Shown: in pieces, positions 22,690 to 36,685 of the stretch
How positions within the stretch are numbered: the stretch's first letter is position 1
Layout of the letters: each line of letters opens with the position of its first letter
From: Margaritifera margaritifera
Lineage: Eukaryota > Mollusca > Bivalvia > Unionida > Margaritiferidae
Length of the DNA stretch: 64,000 nucleotides
Assembly (NCBI GenBank): GCA_029931535.1
Contig: JAQPZY010001596.1
Span: 1,113,501-1,177,500 of the forward strand
Direction of reading: 5' to 3'
The notes under the pieces: model-generated
What the model was told of the DNA's origin: nothing
The model's input: the letters and a program-made list of their open reading frames with translations, nothing else
Databases searched by the model: none
Position numbers and translations under genes: made by a program

Positions 22690-23170
22690 TCTCCGGTGCA
22701 ATTTTATCATCTGCTAAACTTATCTTCTGGACATTGGTAGATGAATCATATATGTAACATACTGACCTAATATTTAGTAAAATAAATGAGTTGAACTTTG
22801 TTTATTAGGTACCAAGCTTGATGAAATTGACATGAGCTCTGTAGTTCTCAATCTTTCCAATCTTCCCCATGTGACAGAATTCAACCTATTTAGACAGTAT
22901 ACTAATATCAAGACCCTTCCAGTGTATAGAAATGACGTTGATCCACCATCAAACATGGCCACCAGTACTTAAAAGAGAAAACCTTTAAATTACTCCATCT
23001 CCAAAACTTTGACCAAATTTAATAGAATTTTGGCATTAGGGTTTCAAAATTCGTAAAAATGATGCTGATTTCCCATCGCATATGGACATCGTTTCTAAAA
23101 AATAAATACAAAAGATGTAACAACTTCACAATTTAACCAAATTTAACATATTGCATCCAGTATACCAGCC
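22690..23170 (+). repeat. Degenerate 'ATCAAATATGGCCACC' dispersed repeat
   Basis: Contains CCACCATCAAACATGGCCAC (22940-22960) and the follow-on AGAAAACCTTTAAA, then a second diverged unit to 23170. It is the same family and orientation as 38270-41330. Confidence 0.6.
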
Positions 23171-24317
23171 ATATTCCCAGACAGTGTGGGGGGATTTTAG
23201 ACTCAAAAAGTCTATCTTAAGGTCCTAAAGGGGTCAGTGCACGTGACCCAAATGAGCGACGTCCAATTGAGAATAAGGTATCTTTTCAAATAAGCATATA
23301 GAAAAATACCGGAAATTCAACTCTGATAAAAATGAAAATAAAATCTGTTTTCTTTGAAACATTTAATAAATGTAAAAACCAAAAATAGTTGGTAGAGTGA
23401 GCATTCTGCTTTATCATCACTACCCACATACACACATGTGCCCACATAACCATATGGACATTAAATAATAAAACATATACACATTTTCTATCTTGAAAAT
23501 CCATTGGACAGTGGAATATTTTCTTACATGGAGTGTCTGCTGCTCTCAATAGTTCGGGGTGGGGGGTGGTGAATGTATGCAAATGTCATTTATGTTCATC
23601 TTTACGCTCATTTGAGACTAGATGATACTGTTGTTCTTTCTGCATCTGCATTGATCTGAGTGTTAATATTGCTTGGTGGTCGACGGATTGTCGAATGTTG
23701 TACACTCCAGAATGACTAATGTTGATACGGTGTTTGAAGTGTGTGCAGTGTGTGCAAAAAATAAAATACTCCCTCCTACTGCCGCACATCACAAAATTAA
23801 ACTCATTGCAATAGTTCTGAAATTATTTTTGATGGTCTTTGCTCGCTCATCCTTCTCGAAATCACAACTGCGTTTCGTCATTTTGCCTTCAGAAATGAAT
23901 CACACTTGTACACTATTCCGACAACGGAAATAACCATATTTTGCGTTTTGTATATGGAGTAAAACCCGACTTCAAAGAAACGTCGTCACTGATAACGAAC
24001 TTGCCAATAATCTTTAATAAAAATGGCTTAAGCATTCTCATTCAAGGTAATGATGTGTAAAAACTTTTTTTGTTCAACACACGTCTTTATGATTTACCTC
24101 ACTTCAAATGAATTGGGTTGTTTCACTTAGTTTACTTTACCTTTGCAAATTAGCCCAATGGGCGTTCCCATCGCAGTGTTCAAAGCACTTGACCCAACAT
24201 CCCCTAGCTATTCTCAGCCAATTAAACAATTTGTGAAATGGTGGTTGTGCTAATATCCCTGGTCGCCTCACCTTTTAATTGCCTCTTTGATAATCAGCCA
24301 TATAAACTGCCCTTAGA
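23171..24317. other. Non-coding stretch, nothing firm
   Basis: Two opposing short frames at 23586-23933 have no recognised domain. Otherwise AT-rich spacer. Confidence 0.4.
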
Positions 24318-24575
24318 AAATGGGCATCCGCAATGGGAGAGATTTGGGTGGGCAACTTGGGGGGGGGGGGGGGCAAGGAGAGGCAGTTGTCTCCCCCCCC
24401 CCACCCCAGACCGACTTGTTAAAAATGCATTGTGCAAGTTTGCAATAAGATTTAATCAAACCTCCAAAATATTAAACCAACCAGATCCGACTGTGTGAGC
24501 TTGCCTCTCCCCTTGACCCTATTGGCTTTGCTCCTTCCCCCCTCCCCCCTCGGAAAAATTTCCGCGGACGCCCAT
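24318..24575. mobile_element. Small G-rich MITE, possibly hAT-like
   Basis: The left end ATGGGCATCCGCA (24320-24332) matches the reverse complement of the right end TGCC-flanked CGCGGACGCCCAT (24563-24575). Just inside, both arms carry long G runs followed by AAGGAG (GGGGGGCAAGGAGAGGCAG on the left, GGGGGGAAGGAGCAAAGCC as reverse complement on the right). No clear 8-bp target duplication is seen. The superfamily is a guess from the 'GGGC(G/A)TCCGC' terminus. Confidence 0.45.
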
Positions 24576-24773
24576 GCCAACAGGTGGAGTAGGAGGCAAG
24601 ACACCCCATTGTAAAAGGCACGAAGTTTGACTTAGCATGAAAGACAACAGTATAAAAATATGTATGCGAGCGAGTATAACAAGATAATATAAACCGCATA
24701 TGATTAGATCCTTTTCAAAGGAATATGCTATTTGAACAACATGCTATTTTACCAGCTAGCTAGAAAAACAACT

Positions 24774-25095
24774 GTATGATAACCTATCAGATCTTTTTGT
24801 AACATTCGTTTGACGATCTGACTTCAGTGTATGACAACTTGTCGGATCTTATTGTAACATCAGTTTAGCGATCTGACTTCAGTGTATGACAACTTGTCGG
24901 ATCTTATTGTAACATCAGTTTAGCGATCTGACTTCAGTGTATGACAACCTATCAGACCTTTTGTAACATCAGTTTGACGATCTGGCTTCAGAGTATGATA
25001 AGATTTTACTGTAACAACAGTTTAATGATCTAACTTCGGTGTACGATAACGTATCAGATATTATTGTAATATCAGTTAACTATCAGACTTCAGTT
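24774..25095 (+). repeat. 55-bp tandem repeat, about six copies
   Basis: Units beginning GTATGA(C/T)AA start at 24774, 24829, 24884 and 24939 (exact 55-base period), then at 24993 and 25041 with shortening. Copies two and three are nearly identical and copies five and six are diverged, so decay rises toward the right end. Confidence 0.9.
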
Positions 25096-25720
25096 GTGTT
25101 GTAATCTTTTTTATTCATGACTCACTTTAGCTATAAATTTTCTTTCACTACATTCTTCTTCATAACGATTTGGTTTAGCATATAGCCCGGTAAAAACCTT
25201 CTCTATTAAGTTCCAGAAAACAGGTGTGGACAAAATCCTACCCCCACACCAAGCTCCCATTTTTATTTTTTTTTATAATTTTTTTTTTTTTTTTGAAAAT
25301 AAATTGAGTAAAACAAATCCTAATAAGCACATTTACAATTCAAAAGCAGCAAACCACTTGGTACGGATATGTCACAATATACTAGGTCAGTGCTAGTGAA
25401 TTCTGTTGAGTAAAGTTTTGTATCATAGCATGAGTGCTACAGCTTGGATAAATAACCAAACCTATTAGCTCTTATTAACATGCAGGTGGTTGGCCGGGCG
25501 AATAGCTAATATGTTACTTTTTTTCTGCTGGCTACCAGGGGAACAAATCGCATAGCTATTTAGGCGGCTGACCGGTCATACAACTTACTGTTAGTTTCCC
25601 AGCTAACTCGTCAGATATCCACTTCCATCTTAACAAAATGCAGCTTGCATTGAAACATAAAGCAATTTGCAGACGAAAGAGAAGATTTCATGATTTTCCA
25701 CTTCCACAAAAATTTGAAGC
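25096..25720. other. Non-coding stretch
   Basis: Contains T-runs at 25265-25295. No gene or further repeat recognised. Confidence 0.45.
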
Positions 25721-25752
25721 ACACACACACACACACTATCTCTCTCTCTCTC

Positions 25753-25812
<60 letters not shown>
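25721..25812. repeat. (CA)n(CT)n compound microsatellite
   Basis: A short CA run is followed by about 70 bases of CT, with one CCC interruption. Confidence 0.97.
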
Positions 25813-25815
<3 letters not shown>

Positions 25816-26182
25816 TTGGTAGAGCCTGTTAGAGACTAATTTTCAGAAAGGACCTTTGATTAAAATATGTGTTCATCTCGCATTGCTTCTGTTAAATAGA
25901 TAATGTAATCTGCTAAAAGAGTACATTTAATATAGTAATTCCATATTTGCAGATATTGTGGTTGATTCAAAGAAAACAAATCAGAAATAATAATAATAAT
26001 AATAATAGTAAATCACAGACCACGAATTGCAGAAAAACAAAACCTCTCTAATGACAACTTCAAGGATAGAACACAAGACTTAAAAGGTACAAAGTAAAGG
26101 CACTGGATGCTACAATATTGTAACAGCCACGTGTTTTGCTTTGCCAGAGGAAATGTTCCTTTTTCTTTTTAGAATTGGAGAC

Positions 26183-26360
26183 ATGGCTGCCCCACCATAT
26201 GTTACAGGGTTCCCATCAGAAGTGTTTTCGTTTCCTCAGCAAGAGAGTAAAATTGTGCTGGACTATATTTATGTGGATGATTATAGTTATGGGGAAGTAA
26301 GACGGATTGAAATTCGGGACAAAATCAGGGTTGTTGATTTCGAACCGCAGAAGCCAGAAG
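26183..26360 (+). CDS. GS-like exon 1 (residues 1-59)
   Basis: Encodes MAAPPYVTGF, then the beta-grasp beginning KIVLDYIYVDD and VVDFEPQKPE, corresponding to 'KVQA.YIWIDG' and 'TLD.EPK..E' of glutamine synthetases. GACATGG is a fair start context. A pyrimidine tract and AG at 26171-26172 lie 10 bases upstream, so a non-coding first exon probably exists further left. Donor GTAGTA at 26361; one base is left over. Confidence 0.75.
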
Positions 26361-29300
26361 GTAGTATTAATAGCTTGAAATTTATCACATCACTACTGTG
26401 CTATTATATATACATATCCATATCATAATTTCGATATATGTCACACGTGTAATAACACACAATGACGTCACAAAATACGTCCTAGCTTCATGCAAAGGAA
26501 AGGTGTAACTACTGAATATATTCCGCAGTCTTTTCACTACTCTATTCTGCAATTTGATAAAATCAGTATTTTCGTCATGCGATAAATAAACTCTTACATT
26601 GTGCTCACTTCAAATGCAATTTATTAAACACCGTCGAATATTTTCAATCTTTTGCTTGCTAAGGCTCGAAAAGGATAGAAACTGTTCGACTCAATTTATA
26701 AATTTCATTTGAAATGAGCACTCATGTAAAATTCTCTATTTATTTCATCATATTTTCAGATTCCGCTATGTAGCTTTAATAACGAGGCTTTTTCTGCTGA
26801 CATCATGTTATTATCTTAAGTTAGATCATCCATGTTGTATCTTGCATGTAAATGTATAGACTGGAATATCTTTTCTCCCTAATTTGTATGCTCCACCACG
26901 AATGTGGATGCAGTATAAGGTTTTGCCCTTGCCAGTCCATCTTTCCAGTTAATTGTTGCCTGTAAGTCACTTTTCAGACACTTTGGTAGGGATTCGTGTT
27001 TCATGAACACATTTTCAGTTCAGGTTCGACATACATTGCATACTTTTCTGAGGAAAGGATATAACCGTTCCCCACACGTAGAATATATTTAATTATCTGC
27101 TTGGAACGCTCTCATTCTTAATCTGTTGTTGGGTGTCTTCCCCTCATCACTCCTGAAGAATATCTTCTTTTTTGGGGGGGTGGGGGGTGGGGGCGGTTTT
27201 GATTGCACACTAAAGTCTCTATAATTGTCAGACATACTGGCTTATAGTTTTAACGGGAGATCAGACCCTCGCCCCATTCGCACCTCGCGTGTTCATCTGC
27301 CACTTCAGACTATACCTTCAAGCATCACATGTAGTTAGATAAAACCCACCTTAATCTAATTGTGCCTTTTTTGGTAGATAGAGGTCCTTACAAAGGAAGA
27401 AATCCCTCTTCAACCAACCCCGTGGTTGCTCTGGGAGGTAGAATTAGCTTAATGCGCTCTACTGCATGTCATAAGAAGTGACTAATGAAGGCAGAAGCCA
27501 CAGTGTCTCGGTGGTTACCATGTGCTGAACTTTGTAACCGAATGGGCGCGGATTCGAATCCTACCATCGTATCAGCCCGGGTCGGATACTGCGGTGTGTC
27601 ATTGGGCAAAACACATTACTCCAATTACTTTGGCACTAAATAATCTATTTCTGTTGCTGTGTCGCAAAACACCAAACCAATCCCAAACAAAACCACTTCA
27701 ACCGGTAACGCGTGCATTTTCAAATAGTGAACAATCACACTCTCTGCGAAGAAGATTGTCTACTACAGTATGTATCAAATTGTGTACTTTGCGCGGTACT
27801 GACAGCTTCCCAAAGCAAACACCGTTACTTCAGAAGTTGGTTGCGTAGCAATCAAGGAGAAAATTAATCTTTCCCATAAATAGCACACAGGAAGAGGAAA
27901 CATATAGTTTACAGCTGATATTGTAAAGGTATTGTATAATATAACAAATGATTTATTATATGGGGACAAAAATTAAGTATTGTCTAAATTAAGATTTAAT
28001 ATTTTACTTCATATTATATTTTTATTATTTCATGGTACTAACTTCTATCAGAAAATCGTGTATGATATAAAAAAAAAATGAAAATTCGTACAAGTTTGGT
28101 TCGGTCTCATAATGACTAATTGATTTTAGAAAACAAATATCAGTAGTAAACTATCTTCCAGATTAGTTCCTTATATATGACAGATACGTCTCTGTATATG
28201 GACATTTGTGTGAATCACACATATGTTAAATATTTTCAAGGTCACTAAGCTAATTTTTATCAAATATAAGATAATCAGCACTACAGCTGCTAAAGAATGT
28301 AGGAAAAAATAATTATTAAATCATTTTAAAAGACAATCAAACGTTTCAGTGCCAGAAAAAAATTTGCGTCTCGTTATCAAGAAAAGGTATTCATGTTATA
28401 TTTATGTATATTCTGAAATCAACGTATGGTCGTCTGAATTCATGCGTTAAAAATCCTGAAGGTTTAATCGATAATGTTTCCTGTCAAGTAGGTACGAGAC
28501 AGGGTTGTGTTCTTAGTTCAGTTTTATTCTTCTTATTCATCAATGATTTTATTAAAGCGATACGTGTAAAAATGTCCTTATGGCATCTTTATAAATGAAA
28601 ACATAGAGGATATGTTTGCATTTTTGTATGCCGATGATGTTGCAAACTGTGCTGAAACAGTGATTTTATAGCGGAAACAAGTAGACAATGTCATAATTCT
28701 GTATGAACATCAATTTGGATAATATAAAAACAATAGAGAGAGAGAGAGTGAGAGAGAAATGTGGTATTTTAAACGTCAGTTGATTGAATGCGTCTCCTTG
28801 TACAAATATATGACTTTAATTTTTTTACCCCCAAACTGATATGAAGTACAGACATACATTCATTGATTGCCCAGGTTCAGAAGTATATTTAATGTATCTT
28901 TAGAGCTCAGCCTCAGTGTGGCTGCTTTAGTAGTTTTATATTTTTAAACTTTCGATAGTATGGTTGAACCAATTTTGCGCTGTGGTTCAGAAGCCTATGG
29001 CTACGAATATTCAGAAGTAGTAGAAAAAATACAACACAAGTTTTGTACCTTAATCTGTCTCCCTCAACGATTAATACGTATGCAGTTCGAGAATGTTGCA
29101 GATACCCTCTATGTGCTACATATTATACATTGTGTATTCAATTTTGGCTACGTTTAATTTACATGGATCAACACAGGTATTCCTATAGTTGTTATCTGAT
29201 GTTAAAGCATCTTGAAGAAAATAATCGTATTACATGGGAAACACTCCTGAAGAAATTACTATATTCATTACGGCTTGGTTTCATATGGATGGAGCAAAGT

Positions 29301-29766
29301 GTTGGAGATAATAATTTGTTCATAAAGATATTTCAACAAAGAGTTAGAGATTGTATCATACAAAAATTGCATAGTGAAATTATGGGTTCAACGTGAAGAA
29401 GCTACAGCTGTTTAAATCTTTGTTAAATCCTGAACAGTTTTTATCTATAGGACTTCTATACAAATTTAAAAATGCAATTTTTACATTTCCATGTTCCACT
29501 CATAATTTAGTGATAGAGACAGGTCAACGTCATAGTTTGGGTATAGCTGATAGAATCTGCCCATATTGTGAAAAGAATAGTTTAAAACTTGTAGAAAATG
29601 AACATTATTTTCTTTTAGTATGTACCGCATAAGATGATCTCAGAGAAAAGTAAGATGGCTTAATAACAGATCATTTACAAATTGTGTTAATCTTATGTCC
29701 CATGTTAACCATAATACCTTGACTAGTCTAGCTACTTTTCTGTACTGTGTATGATGTGTACTATGA

Positions 29767-29859
<93 letters not shown>

Positions 29860-32800
29860 TATAGTTATATAGTTATATTACCGGTTGTTTGTGTGTGCTC
29901 TGTTCCAACGCTATATTATGCCGTTTTATATGTATTATGGGACGGTGGCCTGAAATACTGAATAAATATGTTGTGTTGTATTACCTAATAATAATTATGA
30001 GTGGTATGGAATATGGGTGTTGACCGCAGAAACATCATCATTTTTAAAACTAAAAAAAACACATCCAAAAATGTACAGGTTCTAAGGAACGTTCTAGCCA
30101 ACTAGTTGGTGAAAATGCTAATGTTCTGAGAATTTTGTATGGCCTAGAAGCTACATTATCAAATTCATGGTTTTAAAACTTCGAAAATAATTAATTTATT
30201 ATTGTGCTTATGACCCCACCGGTTTAGCTGAACTTTGGATTAGAAACGAGATAATTGTTTTATTATTAGAGTTTTAAAATGATAATGTTTTGGCAGTCAG
30301 TGTCCATCTTTCATACAACTTAAATGATTCTTTGAAGAAAGAAATATATTTTCTAATGTAAGAAAGTTTAAAAAAAGCACAAATACAATGCTATTTTAAA
30401 GCTTTACTTAATATGCATCCCAAACATTTCCCACATTAATCGTCCGGTCCATTACATAATGTCGTAATATGGAATGCTGCTGGTGATATAAATCATCCAG
30501 GTCATTCCATACTGTCGTAATATGGAATGTGGCAGGGAATTTAAGAAACTATGTGGTGTCTACAACTGTTGAATGTACACAGTTCTATCTGAATTGGAGG
30601 CTTTATGCATCATTCTCACTTGCGTTCGTCAGCTTAAAATGGTCTTAAAATAATATTCGAACTCTATATTTTTATTTTTCAATAAGAAGAACTATCGAAC
30701 GCTTGGGTGTCTCATAGGCTAAACAGGCTGCACACAATTATGCCCGCACGTGACCATTTCATAGATTCAATTCAATTCAACGTAATGCCCACGTTGTATC
30801 TGGATTAATAATATAACAGTTAACACTGATAATGTATGATAATGTAATCTATTTATCTATTTAACTTTATATAAAGTGGAGTAAATTCATAACATGGTGT
30901 TTTAGGAACATGGATGGAAATTTCCAACTGTTTGATTTCACCTTGAGCCGAAGACAGTATACTCTATAGATAGTATGCTGTATTCTTTAAAACCTATCAA
31001 CAGCTTAGACATCTACCTACTCTTTACCTAATCCGGTGTTTACCTTTCCTTAAGTAAACGATATGTACCCTATATCAGGATATTCAACCTTATGATTATT
31101 GTACATCTATATTTATATCCTGCATAAGTTCCATATCTTCGCCACTCATAAGTATGTCTTTTAACACATCTACTTTGTCGAGCATAAAATTAATCGGGGA
31201 TGGGTTGCGGTAACAACGTATCCACATGAAAAATTATTTTGTCATAACCTTGGCTATCATATACCAAAACCTTGTCTGGTAATTTCCAGATATACCAGAC
31301 AGAGTGATATGTTTTAAGGGAAATTTACCTAAAAGAAAGTAAACAAGCAATTAAAAAAGCAAATCACCGTCTCCAACAACAACATATTCTTCTCTTTTCA
31401 GACTGTCCTCTATGGCACGATATCATGTTCAATGAACTCAAAGAAAACTACTTGAATCCAGTCGCAGTGTTTAAAGACCCCTTCAAAAAAGGAAAAAATA
31501 AAATTGTCCTCTGTGAATTCCTAGACTGGAATAAGTCCCCCACTGGTATATATCTTTGTTTTGTTTCCTTCATTAATATTTCCATATAAAATCTAATTAA
31601 TTATACGCATAGTATATGTGTTTGTCTGATTTTAGTTCACCTGACCGTAAAGCCAAGTGAGTTTATGCCCTAGTCATGCGTCCGGCATGCATCGTCTGTC
31701 GTCTGACAACATTTGCTTTAAACCTCTTATATACAACCACTGGACTGTTTTCTACTCAACATGGCAGGGAGCTTCCTATTATTAAGGGATTTAAAAATTA
31801 TACAAATGATATATGACCACAATCTTTAAAACTTCTCAGAAACCTCTCAAGAGAATTTTACAGAAAGCATCTTGGCATAAAAGCCTAAAATTTTGTAGAA
31901 ATGATGCCGATTTACTGAGAACAATATGATAGCTCTTGCTAGTATATCAACAAATCTTTAAATGGCTTCTAAACAAATTGACAAACAGAATGTGACCAAA
32001 TTTAACGGAAAACAAACTGGTGTAAAGGGTTCTTAAGATTCTACATATAATGCCTATAGACCTCATATATGTCCACCATTACTTCCAGTAGGAAAACATT
32101 CAAACGGCTTCTCAAAAACTGCTGAAAAGAATTCTACCAATTTGATAGAAATCATCCTTGCACCAAGGACTTTAAGATTTCTATAAATAATGCCGATCCG
32201 CTATTTAGCAAACGGCTGCCGTTACTACAATATTAGCACCTTTTAACGATTTCCTCTCAAAAACCGACTTGACAGAAAGCATTCTTCATAAAAGGCTTTC
32301 AAACTGGTACAATTTATGCCGATCCTCCAAATTTGATCGACGTTCTTAAGCACCGAAAGGCCTTTAAAAGAAATCTTCTCGAAAAACGCTGAACAAAATT
32401 TGACCACCATTGATTATACCCTAGCATTAAGGGCTTACAGATTTGTACAAATGGTGCTAATAAACGTAATTACTAAACATAGCATACAACTGTACACGTT
32501 TTCGTCTCAAAACCGCCAGAGTGAATTTGACCAAATTAGACAGAAAGCACTCTGACATGAAGGACGTTCAAATTCATGCAACTGATGTAGGTCTGCCAAA
32601 AAATATGGCAACTTTTACTAAAAATACATAACCTTTTAACAACGTTTCAAAATAGCTCAACATAATTTTACCCATTTTTTTACAGAACGCGTCTATTCTG
32701 GGGCCTTTAAACTTTATACAAATGATGCCAATCCTGCATCAAAAATGGTTGCCGTTAAAAACATGGTTAAACAACTTTATACAAAAAAGAAACACACGAC

Positions 32801-34053
32801 GGACTTTGACAAACTTGGGCAGAAAGCATCCTGACATAAAAAGCCTTTAACTACTGTACAAATTATGCTGATCATCCATCATTAATGCATGAAGATGACA
32901 GAAAATAGATAAATCTTGAAACAATTAAATTCATCATATTATATATTATAAAAATCGTAAGTAATGTCTCTACCCTACTGACCCAGATTTCTTGACCAAC
33001 TGCTCTTGCAGATGTCAAACAGTTGTGTAATCATGGGTCCATTTGTGTCTTGTGCTTTGTTTGTCTGTTTATTTGTTCGTCTGTCTGTATGCGTATGTAT
33101 GTATGTCGTTATTTATTTATCTTTGAAACTCGAGGATGTGCTGGTTCCATGTCATTTTGTGGGTTAATTTTATTAATGTATTTTATTATTTGTTGTAGTG
33201 ACTAATACTCGAGTCCATTGTGAGAAAATCATGAGCGAAGTACGTGAGGAAGAACCTTTTTTTGGTTTAGCGCAAGAGTACTTCATCACTGATTATAAAG
33301 GACGACCCATCGACTTGGATCTGAACACCTATTACTATGATACGAGTAAGCTGGTTAGGTAGAGCGAACTGGATTCATTTTTTGCCTCACATGCAGTAGT
33401 GTGATATCAAATCGTTAGCAACCGGTTCAGTCCGTCTGGAGGTCGGGGTGGGGGGAGTTGGGTTTGAGGTGAGTTTAACAAATGGCTCACGAACTGACTC
33501 CATCACACCCCTGATCACATCACAAGTCTAACATCCTAAATATATTTAGTGTGTAGCAAACCTAAACATGTTGTTTTATTCCTCATTTACAAGATACAAA
33601 TATGGTGATTCATGTAGCATACTGTATGTATTTATTTTTGCATCACATTTTGTTAATCATGATTCTATCCAAATACGTGTGAATCTGAAAATGTATTACA
33701 TTGGTCAAGCTGTTTTCTAAGTACCATGCTAAATCAAGTGTTCACTCTGTTTTTTGGGGTTTTTTTTGTTGTTTTATTGGGGTTTTTTTACCTGGCCAAG
33801 GGAGGTTTTTCTTCTTATTCTTTAGAATGTTATGTCTTATCACTTCTTTCATTGTGCAAATATAATTTATCTAAATATACGCATTCAGAAGAAACTTCAA
33901 TAATATATTTGAATAGTGAAAAATATCTGCACTTGATTCGTAACTATGACAACAGAACCACCCCCACCCCCCACCCGGCGAAATGCAGGAAAATATGAGT
34001 GTCAAGACTGAGTTTGTCAAGCGACTATCAACTCTGCCAGAGACATGTATGTG

Positions 34054-34141
<88 letters not shown>

Positions 34142-36011
34142 GCCTCTGCTGAAGATGACCTATATGCTCCTTTTTATAAAGTTTCAGACAATAAAATTCA
34201 TCTGTATCTCGTGTCTATTGACAGATGATGCTAATTTGCAGTGGAGCATTTAGGTAGATTCTCTACTTCAGGAGGATTTGGGTCATGACTAAGACGTCTG
34301 AAGGAATAAACCATAAAATACAAAATCCGACAAGATTATTGTGTGAGTGATATCCAATATACCAAAATACACGTTCTACGAAGAGACATACGAGTTACAT
34401 CCCATTTTAATGCGCAAAAGTGCATCTGTTGCTTCAGAAACATACATCACAGAATTCGTTTGATTAGGCTTCTAGATAATATGAGTAAAGTTCCGCTTTA
34501 TTCCAGCATGTAATTGGTGAAATCGCTTCTAAACGTGGCCTATATTACCCCAAACGAACTCTGACATATAAACCTCGTTAACATGCATTCATATAGACAG
34601 GAACAGTGGTCGCAATTGTGGTCAAAATGTATATTCTTGAATTGTTGACATAATTTGTTCTGTTCGATTAATCTTTTTTTCTTCAGATAGAAGCACCCAA
34701 CAGGGAATGTCAATAACGATTGGGCTTGAGCGGCAGTTTGCTGAGACTCATCTTCAAGCGTGTATATATGCAGGACTGAAGGTTGTCGGGATGAAGAGAG
34801 AGAAGGCCCCAGGACAGGTATCATCGTATCATGTTGTTTAGACTAGTTCAAAAATATGCATCTCCAAGTGTATGGGCTAAATGGGGTGTTGTGGTATTTT
34901 GTGCGTTGGGATTAGCGTCATGGATATTTGTCGCCTGCGGGCGATCATTTTTGGATTGATCCACAGGTTTCCGTTGGAAATGTGTCTTCAGGGATGCAGC
35001 CATACTTGAGTGTCATGCACTAACGCACTGAATAGAATCGAGGTGTTCGATTGAACGATTACGCACTGAAGGTAAATATATAAACTGCTGGGGAGTATAA
35101 ATATTTGTTTTTTTAAGTTGGAATTTATGTTAATGAATTTAAAATGTAGGTGTACCGCTGATCAGGTTGAAACATTATTGTGAAAGGATCTTTAAACATG
35201 AAAGATGTGTAGGTTATCTGGACATTTGAGACAATATTTTTTTACCGGATATATTTTTCCTCCATAAAATATAGTTGTTACTGATCTCAGAAAGGTTGAA
35301 TAAAGATGAAACATGAAGACAAATATATATTTGAGTTCAAGGTCAGTCTTGTTCACATAGCTTTTAACAATTAGATTAAAATTGTCCATGTCTTGATGTG
35401 CGAAAAGTCACCTACGTACCGGAAATTTCCATTAGAGTTACTCATGTTCTAAAATATTCCGTCAGATGACTTATCCTTATATGTATACAGGTTTGGCAAA
35501 CAAGATTTCATTCTTATGCAAAACTCCATGTTATTAAGAACAGTCTATTAAGGAACTTATTTTAGTAATCAGATGTTGCAGTTGTGAAAATCAGAGCAAA
35601 TTCAGAGAGAGGAATTATTTATTTGAAATATTCATTGGAATTACTAAGAGTGCTCATTCTCATTTTGGATTGATACTTGACTTTGGGATTTATATGAATT
35701 CACTCAAAGATATTCTGGATTACATCATTCAGGGATATCAGGACATTCAATACTACTGACACATCAGAACATTCAAGACTACTGGCACATTAGGACATTC
35801 AAGGTTACTGGAATTAATTCGGAATATTCTGTATTTAGGACTTGTGATTAGGACACTTGGGATTGTTGGATTATTTGGACTTTAGTTCACGTTACCGTAA
35901 GTGTCTCTTGAATTTTCACTTTAATTGTTTAGAAATTAATTGCTTCTTGAATTTACTTACATTGTTGGTTTCACTTTCTTTCTGTTACATTATTTTTACA
36001 CCTAGAGTCGG

Positions 36012-36093
<82 letters not shown>

Positions 36094-36635
36094 GATTTAT
36101 TAAACATGGAAATTGTAAAGCGCAAAATATTTGACTAAATGATCTTCGCAGTCATGTGATAATCGTTCCCGGACATTTTAAAATAAAGCAATGTCTTCAA
36201 TTATTGTGATAACAAGCATGGGATTAATAATTAATTTGTTTGCTATATTTGTACAGTGGGAGTACAAAATAGGACCTTGCTGTGGAACTGAGGCAGGAGA
36301 CCAGCTTATAGTTTCAAGATTCATTCTTATGAGATTGGCTGAATTGTTTGGTGTAGAGGTCTCATTTAAAAGACAGCAGGACATGACACAGTTCACTCTG
36401 CCTAGACATCGCAATATTCCCAGAATTAACAGGCTTCGTATCAAGTTCAGCACAAAGAAAATGCGTGAGGAAGGTGGTCTCAAGTGAGTTAAGTACCCAT
36501 CTACCAAAACACCTTCCATACAACTTACCTACCTATCTCTATCTGCCGTCCTATCTACCTACCTATTTTCCTACCAACTTACCTTCCAACCTTCCTATTT
36601 CTGTTTTTCCTACATTTTGTATGCATGCATGTGAG

Positions 36636-36685
<50 letters not shown>

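Noticed and set aside
23640..23800. Plus-strand 'AWWS...C..C' resembling a retroviral integrase zinc finger
   Set aside because: Too short, interrupted by a stop, and no neighbouring integrase core or LTR was found.
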